Notes under the pieces: generated by a model
The model's input: only the letters and a program-made list of their open reading frames with translations
The model's database searches: none
Told to the model about the DNA's origin: nothing
Shown here: piece by piece, positions 8,230 through 18,897 of the stretch
Layout of the letters: each line of letters opens with the position of its first letter
Position numbering within the stretch: the first letter of the stretch is position 1
Assembly: GCA_028095005.1 (NCBI GenBank)
Contig: CM051460.1
Span: 290,831,074 to 290,895,073 of the forward strand
Direction: 5' to 3'
Length of the DNA stretch: 64,000 nucleotides
Source of the DNA: Rhynchospora pubera
Taxonomy: Eukaryota > Streptophyta > Magnoliopsida > Poales > Cyperaceae
Program-made: the position numbers and the translations under genes

Positions 8230-11030
8230 GCATAATTATGTCTTTTAAACTTCAATAATCCAACCTGTTTAACTTGTAGGCATGATTCCAAACATAGAAT
8301 TTCTATGTTGGTAAATCAGCAATTTTTTGTTCAAAACACAGGGTTGAAAAAGTTCTCTGCATGCAGTATAAGAGTGATAAGACCAGAGTATTTGTTAAAC
8401 ATTAGGATGGTAAAGCACCCGGATATGACTAAATGCGTTATGAGAGCCTAAATTTTTCACATCATCTCCAAGCAATGAAGAAGTATTAAGTAATGGAATG
8501 GATGATAAATTGATAACACTGCACTTAATTTTTATGATTCTGTAGGCAGGTGCTAATTTCTAAATCAAAATTATTTAATGTCATACTTTTTTTTCTTATG
8601 AAATGATGTCTATGATTAATAATTAGTTAGCAAGCCATTTTTAAGACAACTTGATAGTTGTAGATATCAAATTTCCAATTTTATTTTTCGTACCAGACTT
8701 ATAATTATTATATTCCGGCCTTGGTGATCTTATGAAGTAAGCAGAGGTTCTTGTCAGCATCCTACGTTGTACTGGAACACAATATTTAAGAATTTTCTAT
8801 CGGAATGATATTATTGATGGTGGACACATATATTGTTTTGTATATATAAAATAATAATTCTTTATATTGAAAATTTTAATTCAGGACTACTCTGAATCCT
8901 AGACTTTATTATTCAAGTGATATGTGCCCATAATTGTGAACTCTTTTCCCCAGTATAACTCCTGATTTTGATACTTCATATTGGGATAGGAACTAACCTA
9001 CTGTTTATGGAGTCAAAATCAGATGACTCGATGGAATCTAGTTGCTCAAAAAAAAAAAAAAAAAAAAAAAAAAGAAAGAAGAAGAAGAAGATACATTTTA
9101 AAGTACATAAATTACATTTTGGTTGAAAACTACATTATGCATGAGCATTACGCAAAACTAGATCAGTGATAATGTTGTATCATACAAACTCTAACTAAAT
9201 AAAATGAAAACATTGATAAAGAGGAATTTTTTTTTAAATCAGTATGTTTAATTACTACAGCTCATGTGATTACATCAGACACTCCAGGTAAACTAGGATG
9301 AAAATATGCTGATAAGAGAAAAGTTAATTAACAACTGCATCTGGACCCAAGCATTGCGCCTGGACTGTATATTCTTCTGTTCTTATAAATTGAGTAATAA
9401 TTCCTTATGGCCACTGGTAAACAGCATTTCATTCAAATCTTCGTGCACATATCCCCTGAAAAGACCTTGTTGAAGAACTGAATCTTATTTTGAGCCATCC
9501 AAAGTTCCATTATAAAATGAATTTTTCAATATTAGGTCCCTCAAATTTTGTGCTATAGTGTTTTTTCTAGTCCTTTTTTTTGGAACAAATTAATCATTTT
9601 TAATTCTAGATCGGTACAAGAAATATCTCAATTATAAGCCAGGTTTTTGAAAACTGCATTTGGAAAGAATCAATTTAGAAATCTCTGCAAACAAGCTTTT
9701 CTGACATATATGAAACTAATTTGCAAAACAAACCCCAGTTTTATCAGAACCATACCGAAATTGGTACAGAATGCCAGAAAATCTAGAACCGACCAGGTAC
9801 ACCAAAAATTGTTTTGTAAACCATAATGAGAAAGTTGACAAGAATTGAACTTAAATCTAGGTATACAAGAATTGAACTTCTGACATATACAAGAAGTTGA
9901 AAAGAGCAGACAACAGTCCGATAACTACCAAGGTTACCTGTTTAGATCTAAGTAGTAAAACCATTTCTGAACCCTATCCAACTTAAATGAAAAATCAACA
10001 ACAGAGAAAGAGTGAGGCAACCTTCAATGCAGGTTTAAATCTGAGAAAGAATTAAACATAAAGCAACCAAGAACACAGCAGGCTGCCTCTGTATCCAAGC
10101 TAGGCCCTATACATCGACCCATAACTAACATTTCACCTCTTCAGAGTTTCTCTTGTCACATTACTTAATTTTTCTTATTTTCTCTCTTTGATTTCTTGAT
10201 CAGATTTTTTTTTATCAGCGTCCCTACCAGAAACAATCTGCCAAATGGCTTGCAAAACTCAGATTGTTGTCCCGATATTTACCCTTTGTCCCACTAATTT
10301 TTCATACAAAATTTTTGCCCAGCAAATGTACTTAGCCAGAACGTGTCTTGCTTCTGGCTGATTCTGTCCACACTCAGCTCTCAGTCTATTCAATATTGAC
10401 AAAATCTGGTCATGCGATGAACAAACAATGTGGTATAAAACTGATATCTGAATTTCTTTTCCAAATCAGGTACAATATAAATAAAAAACATGCTTCTCTA
10501 TAAAATGACGCAAAGAGCCAATTTGATATAATCTGATAATAGAGAAAGCTATCTATTTCATTTGCTATGTGGATATATGCTTAAATAAAGTCTATCGAGG
10601 AGTTTAAATTCAAGTTACAAACGTAGAATTAAATACATAAGAAATGGTCACTTCTATGGTATTGGTTTTAGTCCATGAACAGTCGCCTTACACAGGGTTC
10701 AATTAAGATTTGGTCGACAGCACAATCTGTGTTTATGTCCTAATCATGTTTGAAATATGCATTAAGGTACTTGAATCCCATTGGTCGGACCCCTTGTGGA
10801 TATTTAAGGCTTAATTTAATACCCATCTTTCTTTTTTCTTTTTTTTTTTTTTGGGGGGGGGGGGGGAATCCCACTGGTAATACTTAAGCATGCCACATAC
10901 CTCTTTACCTTTGATTAATTACTTTTTCAGGAGGAATAATTGTTAAGGAAAGTTTAATTGGTGCTTGCGCAGGTTTGGTGCGATGATATGGCTGGAGCGA
11001 CCTGAGGCACAGGCATGGACCATCAATTCA
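8230..11030. other. Spacer between the two MIR169 units
   Basis: No convincing coding region is visible. It contains a poly(A)-rich tract (9049-9085), and a T-run followed by a G-run at about 10838-10866. Parts are probably decayed sequence from the tandem duplication, but no clear alignment could be drawn by eye. Confidence 0.5.
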
Positions 11031-11039
11031 GCCAGCAAT

Positions 11040-11410
11040 GTGAAGCAAAGTCAAATTTAGGTAGGCATAGGACATGAATTTAAATTGAACAACTTGAACG
11101 GAAGTCCAAAGCAATTTGGGACAATTGCTAGATTTCGCATAGAATAATACTTTTGGTATGAACGAAAGAGCCACACCTCTTGAGAGTTGATTAATAGCAC
11201 AAGAAGCACTGACAAACAAAAGAGAAACCAGAAGCAAGAACATATTCTCCAGAATGTCAATAAAGTGTTTAGATTTAGTGAAACCGAAAAGATAAACATA
11301 TCCCATGCAGATATTTGGCTCAGTATTCTCCTTATTCTCATTTCCATACACTATATATATATCGGATTGGATCAAAACGATTGAAACCATCTCACCAAAG
11401 CTAACAGAGC
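11040..11410 (+). repeat. Upstream half of duplicated MIR169 unit, copy 2, with TATA box
   Basis: It aligns with 7056-7492. The conserved CACTATATATATAT tract is at 11349-11362, about 60 bases before the third hairpin. Conservation of the tract and spacing in both copies supports it as the core promoter. The minus-strand reading frames here are chance frames. Confidence 0.7.
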
Positions 11411-11528
11411 AAAACTCAGATAGTCAAGGATGAGCTGCCTGTGATCTCAAATTCTCAATACAGAATCATCGATGAAAATAATTAGATGGCCCTGCAGGCA
11501 CTTTCCTTGGCTTTTTTGAGTTGTTCTT
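11408..11528 (+). ncRNA. MIR169: MIR169 precursor, unit 2 first hairpin
   Basis: The mature candidate at 11421-11441 begins TAGTCAAGGATGAGCTGCCT. The star strand GGCACTTTCCTTGGCTTTT is at about 11497-11515. It corresponds by position to the hairpin at 7492-7602. The T at position 4 and C at position 15 depart from the usual family sequence, so its target range may differ or it may be decaying. Confidence 0.85.
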
Positions 11529-11593
11529 GTTTATGTGTGATTTCCAACCACGAGCTATTTCTGGTATCCAAGGATTCATCTTTCTAACACTAA

Positions 11594-11724
11594 TAAGTGC
11601 CTATTTCTGGTAGCCAAGGATGATTTGCCTGTGACTTCTATGCGATTATATTATTGAGATTAATGCATCAAATTTCATGGGGGTATCACAGGCAATCTCC
11701 TTGGCTAGTCTGAATGGCACTTAT
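11594..11724 (+). ncRNA. MIR169: MIR169 precursor, unit 2 second hairpin
   Basis: The mature candidate at 11611-11631 begins TAGCCAAGGATGATTTGCCT. The star strand GGCAATCTCCTTGGCTAGT is at about 11691-11709. The flanks AAGTGCCTATTTCTGG and TGAATGGCACTT pair, giving a long stem. This copy is closest to the canonical miR169 sequence and is the counterpart of 7692-7822. Confidence 0.92.
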
Positions 11725-12465
11725 TTATAGCTAATTCTGCGATCCAAATTCCATGAATGATTCAAAATTTGAGACTAGTTCTCCCAAAAGAAGTTGCACC
11801 CAATTCTAGAACAGGTATGATGATATTCTGAACTCTAGATTTTGAGCAGGTCTCATAATATTCCAAACTTCAATACTTGTTTAAGCCTAACTATTAGTTT
11901 CGATATTTACGTGATTGCCATCAATTTCATTATTCCTTTTTATATATTAAATTAAATGATAATGAGAACAAGAATTGAAATGATCAAAGGGTAGTGAATT
12001 ATAATCAAATTGTTTGTTTGCTAAGTTAAGGTTTCTGACAGCATGATGATTAGATCAATAAATCATAAAAATTACCTGAAAGATAATTACCAAACGTTTG
12101 TTTTCTATATATAATAGTTAGGTGCTAGTATCACTGAATGAAAATTGTGGATAGCTCTTTACTCAAGATTAGTAAATTGTGGATAGCTCTTTACTCAAGC
12201 GTTGCATCACCTTTTTCCTGCCTGCCAGTGGTCTACTTCTATATTTCAGACTGTCATATGGTCCCCATTTCAGATGGAATTGTAGTCCACGTGTAGATTT
12301 GCAAGATGAAAAAAAAATGTCGAACAAAAAAAGATTAGAGAAGGATCCGCAATAACCATCCCATTACTGGATTTTAAAAGAACCACCCTATTAATAATTT
12401 CAAAGCACCACGCCTTTATTTATTTTAAAACATACCACTTCTCCCGTGTCAAAGAATCTTCTTAT
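11725..12465. other. Intergenic, no gene seen
   Basis: The stretch is AT-rich and shows no coding signal. A segment containing GTGGATAGCTCTTTACTCAA is duplicated in tandem (about 12146-12199). Confidence 0.6.
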
Positions 12466-12707
12466 TACCGAAAATTATTTCTTCCGATTTCAATTATCCC
12501 CGAGGAAATACAGGATGGTTTTCCCGAGTGAGAATTGCGTTCCTCTTTATTGCCACATTATTCCCGTGGATAGTTCAAATATCCACGGCAATTTAATTTG
12601 GATCCACGGGAATAGTGTGGCAATAAAGAGGAACGCAATTCTCACTCGGGAAAACCATCCTGTATTTCCTCGGGGATAATTGAAATCGGAAGAAATAATT
12701 TTCGGTA
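12466..12707. repeat. Near-perfect 105-bp inverted repeat
   Basis: The arms 12466-12570 and 12603-12707 are complementary with a single mismatch, around a 32-base spacer. The spacer itself contains a small hairpin (CCGTGGAT...ATATCCACGG). The high identity shows a recent inverted duplication. If transcribed, the RNA would be a long, almost fully paired hairpin suited to dicer-like processing. It could be a young MIR-like locus or a fold-back MITE; no target duplication was found. Confidence 0.9.
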
Positions 12708-13164
12708 TGTTGACGGCGTAAACGATTTTTAAAGCTGATTCTTGTAGTGGGGATACGATGACGTATAATGTAGATAAATAATTTATTGAAAAATCGTATT
12801 TGTTCGTCACCTTGAGTCTTTTTTCTTAAGGTATTCGATTTATTGCTTTTGAAGTTCAATAATAAGAAAAGATAACCTCTTATCTTCTGATACATTCGCT
12901 TCTCTCAGAGAGATTCGATTTTCCATATCTTCTTACGGACTTTTAAACATAGAAAGATTAATTAGTTGGGCTGTTTTTCTGATACAAAAAAGAGCTTGGA
13001 AAAGAGTGGAGATATCAAGGCCCAACATTACATCAATTTGCATTTTCGGCATACATAGTCACATAGACACATAGTGTAATTAATATTCCGAAATGAAAAG
13101 CCCACTTTGTGTCACGCATACGGAGATGTCAGAGCACCATATGTTGTGCAGTTGTGCTAGTAGG

Positions 13165-13443
13165 CTAGGGTGCATAACGTCTAAAACGATCACGCAAATG
13201 GACTGTTGCGTTGATCGTTGCGTTTTAAACACGAAACTGACTATCATTTACGTTAATCGTTTCGTTTTGGACGAAACGATCGAAATCACGAAAATTTCAC
13301 GAAAATACACATGGACGAAACCATTTCAAGCTTGCGTTAACCGTTGCGTTTTTAAAACGCAACCAAAATCTTTAACCGTTTTGTTTCATTTTGGACGAAA
13401 CGAAACGAAAAGACGGTCGAAACGATTACCGTTTTTAGGCCTA
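13165..13443. mobile_element. hAT-like MITE, 279 bp
   Basis: The 8-bp target duplication CTAGTAGG is at 13157-13164 and 13444-13451. Ends CTAGGGTGCATAACG and the complement of TAGGCCTAAAAACG form imperfect inverted repeats. The inside is filled with AACGATCG/CGAAACG motifs shared with elements at 39508, 51622 and 52081. Confidence 0.8.
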
Positions 13444-13559
13444 CTAGTAGGAGAGCTTTAAATATATCGATTTGTTGTGTGCCATCAGGGCTAAGAATCA
13501 ATATATTAACGGATTAAACCTCGAAAAATAAGATTAAACTTCAAAAATAAATTCACAGA

Positions 13560-13930
13560 TTATTGTTGGCACCTTATGTTAGTCGTGTCGGATTATTTTA
13601 TTATTTTAAAATAAAAATATTAAAAAAATTAAAAGTAAAGGAAAAATTGTTACTGAATCATAATAATTTATTATTTGATTAAGTTTAAACTTTTTATTAA
13701 TACTTTTTATAATAAAATAATAATTAGATAAGAACAATATGAGTCAAAGGATGGTAAATAATATGATGTAGTATTATAAATTGGATTTAAATTATTAATT
13801 TTGTTTAAATAATCAATATTATTAATTAAATTTGTTTTGATGTGCCGTGTCAGTTCGTGTTTGTGTCGTGTTTCATGTCAATTGTGTCGTGTCATTTTAG
13901 AGATGAGATGGCCGGTTTCAACATGTGACA
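13560..13930. repeat. Interspersed repeat with GTGTCGTGTC motifs
   Basis: TTAGTCGTGTCGGATTATTT and the following A-rich 60 bases recur at about 59805-59890. Related GACACGACA motifs occur near 27940-28110 and 34550-34770. Its class is unknown; it looks like dispersed transposon debris. Confidence 0.5.
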
Positions 13931-16324
13931 CCTCGTCACATATGACAATGAGATGATCCATTTCAATTGAGTTTTCATTTATAATTTTAACATTTATTGT
14001 GTTCCACATATTTTAAGCAAAATCTTTTTAGTTTTAAGATTGAAACGTTTGACCTATACCTAGCTCTACTAAAATTAAAATGTTGGTTTTATTTCGTTTA
14101 TATGTTTTAACATCAAAGTCCAGTTAAGTTATAATCTAGTCATAATGAATGCCTAATTAATTAATTAATTAAACATAACAATTAACAAATCAATGCGAAT
14201 GCTTCGTACGTTGATCACAAATGGGAATCTAATTAAGTTAACCAAAATAGGTTGAAAATTACAATGCATGTATTAGTTATCAATACGTATGGCCCCATAT
14301 TGACTTCCGAATATTAGAATAAAGATAAACTAAAAAGCAAAAGAATTCCTTGGTAGGAGGAACATATTAACATCCAAAAAAATAGCTTGTTCCCATGTGG
14401 CATTGCACCGTGCGCCATTCCATGTTGCACCGTGCCAGAGGCATGAGAGAAAGCAACTAGCTAGGTTCTCTATGACGTTCCATTAATTTTCAGTTCATGT
14501 ACGTATAGGAAGCATCATAACTTATCATTTATGCTTGTTATGAACTAGAAATCAGGTAAAATTAATCTTGATTGCACTTGATCTGATGAAAAAGACTGTT
14601 TGGAATGTTCTGCAGCTAATCATTTTGTTAGCATCATTGTCAAGAACAAATGTTAATGTTTTGTAGAGACATCATGGTGCCACTATTTTATTCACTTGAT
14701 CTCCTCCTGCGATAATTCAGTGTCATAACATGATCTGTAATGATGACATTTGTAGGCAATTCATTGGCTTCTTTTGAGCTCCAAATGTGATCTCTAACGT
14801 ATTGTAGCATCAGAAAAGGAGGAAGTGATTGTCCTTTGCAACAGATCTCAACCTAACATAAATTAGTCCACAAAATGATTATTAGTCTACGATCATATAT
14901 ATTAGGCACCTCTTTAGCATCTCCCTTGATAGAAACATATATGCATGCTTGGGAGAGCCAATCAAGCAATTTTTTTATTAAATAAATCAACGGCGCGCAA
15001 GACGATAAAAAATTCCAAAGGACTAAACAATTTATATGATTTGGAAACAAAACATAGTGATCATATTATACGTCGTTGTTTAATATGGGTATTACCTCTA
15101 ATTTTGTACTTTTACAAAACTTTTAAACGGCTAAATTAAAAATGTTTAGGCTTTGTTAATTCTAATAACATAAAAAATCTGATAAAATAAAATCAGATCC
15201 ATTTTATATATTTTCATTAGAGAATTTTAATAATATAGAAATTCCATGAATTTTGATGCGAATTTTTATAATTATCCAAAGATACGAATTTTATGTTTTG
15301 AAATCCACATTTGATTAATTTTGGTGACTTGACTATATAATAACAAAGTGGAACCATAATGCTTGCTAAATGCCAAACACAACAAAAAGCTAACTATAAT
15401 ATATTTGTCTATAGAAATAATTAATTACGTATGATAGATTCCTTTATTTTTATTTTTTTATGAAATTTGCATGCAGATTCGGATGGCAGTCATTATTGTA
15501 ATCATAAGGTTGGTGTATTTTTATCATGAATATTATGCAAAACAATAACAACAGCTAGTTTTGTTTATTGGTTTAAAATATCAAGTTTTACACGATACAT
15601 CATACATGCAGACTTTAATATAACTCCATTATAATATTAGTAAACCTAAATTATTGGACATGATAAAAAATTATATTATTACAGGCAACATGTTGTCGTC
15701 CTTAATTATTGCAGCTCTAAACATATATTTGGTCCAATTATTTCGAAGAATCTATATATAAGGACCTAGGTTGCAAACAATATGATAATCACGTTTGTTC
15801 ACGTCTATTTATTCAAGCAATTAAACTTCTAGCGTCTCTTTTTAGTTTGAAATTAAAATATTCAATACTGCATGAAATGTATATAAGAAAAATTATTTAT
15901 TTCATATTACGAGAACATGATGTAGTCAGTTTGACCTAAATAGCCAATTAATAAGTATGATCTTTGTGACCGTAGTTTTGGTGATTTTCGGAAGTAAAGA
16001 ATATAAAAAACTAACTAGCAAATCATCTGAAAACCAAGTTTAAACGACCCGCCAACTGATAAAGATTCTTGCGAAGCAAAACTACTAAAATATTTCCTCG
16101 ACAAAAATTAACATGAACTGACTTATCAGCTGGCCGATTGCCTCAAAACATACTCAATTACTCATTAAAAAAGCGATCGAAAAGATTGAATTAATAGTTT
16201 TCGAACTAGATGTTATTAGTTTTGTCAACTGTGTCTATGTCACTCGTGAAACTCAAACTACGTACTTTTCAGATATATATAGTACTCTAACCATACATAC
16301 AAAATTATCCATCTTCTAATCAAA
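13931..16324. other. Intergenic, no gene seen
   Basis: AT-rich sequence without coding signal, RNA gene or recognised repeat boundaries. Confidence 0.6.
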
Positions 16325-16731
16325 TGTTTTGCTATATACGGTGAGTTGCAACTCACCAGAGGGGTCTGTGAGTTACGATCAAAATTTCAAGATCTAGTTC
16401 AAAATGAACGATTCAAACCGTCGAATATGATCTTCCTATTGAAATATACATGCAGACCAAATTTTATATATTTTAAAAAATTTTATGTATTTTTTTATAA
16501 CTTTAGAAAATCATTAATCTAATTAGCTCTGACCCATTAAAAAACAATAGTTTTTAAAAATTAAAAAATACTTAAAATTTTTAAAAATATATATATAAAA
16601 TTTGGTCTGTATGGAGACTTCAATAGAGATATCATATTAGACGGTTTGAATCGATCATTTTGAACTAGATCTAGGATTTTTGATTGCAACTCATAGACCT
16701 TCTGGTGAGTTGCAACTCACCATAACAAGAC

Positions 16732-16735
<4 letters not shown>
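16325..16735. mobile_element. Fold-back element A, about 400 bp
   Basis: The whole element is a long imperfect palindrome. Both ends carry GGTGAGTTGCAACTCACC, itself a palindrome, followed by arms with CCGTCGAATATGATCTTCCT and ACCAAATTTTATATA. The arms meet near 16530 at an A/T-rich centre. It belongs to the same family as 16816-17213, 28317-34413, 48477-48830 and 54110-54480. Confidence 0.8.

Positions 16736-16812
<77 letters not shown>
16732..16812. repeat. Compound microsatellite (CT)n(AT)n
   Basis: About 16 CT units are followed by about 24 AT units between two fold-back elements. Confidence 0.98.
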
Positions 16813-16815
<3 letters not shown>

Positions 16816-16816
<1 letters not shown>

Positions 16817-17213
16817 AACCTATGGTGCATACTAATGTACGGAAGTTTCGGTGCATACTGATCCGAACTCTTGGATCTGCTTCAAAATGACCAATCCAAA
16901 CCGTCCAATATGATCTCCCTATTGAAATCTCCTTCCCGACCAAATTTTATATTTTTTCGATATTTGTAAGTATTTTTTTCGGATTTTAAAAATTGCTATT
17001 TTTGAACGGTTCAGAAAAAAATTAGATTATCGATTTTCTAAAATTTTAAAAAAATATTTAAAAATTTTGAAAAAATATAAAATTTGGTCGGTAAGGAGAT
17101 TATAACAAGAATATCATATTAGATGGTTTGGATCGGTCATTTTGAAGCAGATCCAAGAGTTTGGATCAGTATGCACCGAACCTTCCGTACATTAGTATGC
17201 ACCATATATGTAT
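16816..17213. mobile_element. Fold-back element B, about 395 bp
   Basis: The terminal inverted repeats start TATGGTGCATACTAATGTAC and stay paired for more than 120 bp, through GATCCGAACTCTTGGATCTG and on into the family core near ACCAAATTTTATA. There are no coding sequences. Confidence 0.85.
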
Positions 17214-18266
17214 ATATATATTCCAATGATAGGTGTTAAAAAACATGACCTAGCAATCTCTGTCAGGAATGATAAAACTGTATGTTTTGTACAAGTTATA
17301 TTAATAATAAATCTATTTGGCAACTGTGACAATTTAGAATGGTTATAGGAAAAGTTAAATCTTAAACTAGATAGGTTACGTATCAAATTTTTATGTACAA
17401 TTTGTAAAATGATCTATAATTTTATTTAGAGATTTAACAAATTAATCCAAGTTTTATTGCCGCTTTATCGGTCAATGATCACTAACAAATTCAATAAAAA
17501 AAAGTGTTTAAATTATACATGATAATTCTACAGGTGTGTTTTTTGTTATTTTAATGATCGTTTTTTGTTATTTTAATGATCACTTTACTAGTTATCGCTG
17601 TTAAATTCTATTTTTAAGTAGATGCACAAGCATTGACCAAAACATCCAAATTGCTACAATAAATAACTTACTGCGAGAAGGCATCATGATTATTGTCCAT
17701 CTTAATCTAAATATTGAAATGTACATACGACCTATATCATCTATGGATCACGTAAGATGCCTTAATTAGGTCCCATGTATTTTTCAAGGTTATCTTCAGA
17801 ATATAAAAGTGATTATGAGAGGATAAAAGGCAGGTACTGTTACTATAGTAATGTAATAATCATGATATAATGACCATTAATTGTTGCAATATTATCGGTG
17901 ATAATAATGACCAACCAATTAGTAACAATTACATTACTAATATTCGTGATCAGAATAATAATATTGGCAATGATGATTATGAAAATTAATGATGGTGACT
18001 TTAGTATATACTATATAGTAAAGATTTAATTAACTTAAAACAAAGAGAAAGAGGCAGCATGAACTATAATTGGCATGTGGTAATTAAAAGGACATGTGTA
18101 TGTGGTACAAGTCTAGGCTCTAGCACATCCAAACATAGCAATAGGTATTAGTCTGTTAGACATGTTGTGTCATTAAATTTTGATACATACACTATCAAGT
18201 CTCAATCATACGTGTAACAAACTAACACGTTAACTATAGAACTAGTCTTTGGTCTAATGTTGAAAG
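17214..18266. other. Intergenic, no gene seen
   Basis: AT-rich spacer downstream of the LAX2-like gene. It was searched by eye for that gene's missing last exon without success. Confidence 0.6.
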
Positions 18267-18458
18267 CAGGGGCGGATGGGGCTAGAGCCCTACCTATCGC
18301 CGTCGAACCCTGATGCCCTTCTTTAGTCTCAATGAATTTTTTCAACCATTGGAGCACTCAAAGGTGGGGCTGAAGAACAGAATAAGAGAAACCGTTCGTT
18401 CAAATGATTCATCAGAGCACTCAGCCCCACCTAAATATTTTTGCTAGATCCGCCACTA
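18267..18458. mobile_element. hAT MITE, 192 bp
   Basis: The 8-bp target duplication GTTGAAAG is at 18259-18266 and 18459-18466. Ends CAGGGGCGGAT and ATCCGCCACTA are inverted. It is the same family as 19266-19446. Confidence 0.88.
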
Positions 18459-18897
18459 GTTGAAAGACTATATATTAAGTGAAGGTCGCACCATCGAAAT
18501 CCGACTAGAGTTTTTTTATACATTTAAATTTGAAATAAGTTAAAACAATTAACCTCTATTTTTACATAAGATTAATGTTGTGTAACGCATCCAAAACATG
18601 ACCTGTCATTTCCCAAAACACATCCTAATGACATTTGCAATTCAGCAACTATATATATTAAATACAGTGCTGAAATTAATCTTAAACAAAATTAATTAAG
18701 GGCAAGATATGAAGCTTAGGTTTTCACAATACAACGTGATTTCTCCAGTGACATGTGAATAATAAGAACTGAGAACAGTTTTGGACAGTTCATATATGGT
18801 GTCATATGATGAGCGATGACATCAAACCAATTAATTATCTCGCAAGATAATTTCATTTGTGTTCAATAAAATCTAAAATACATAAATAGAAATGTAC

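Noticed and set aside
11028..11390. Minus-strand frames of 120 and 96 residues
   Set aside because: They lie in the duplicated MIR169 promoter region. The duplicate at 6997-7251 does not keep the same protein, so there is no coding constraint.
12593..12895. 100-residue minus-strand frame
   Set aside because: It runs through the arm of the inverted repeat and is not kept beyond it.
16671..16943. 90-residue frame with Ile-Tyr and Arg-Glu runs
   Set aside because: It is produced by the (CT)n(AT)n microsatellite.
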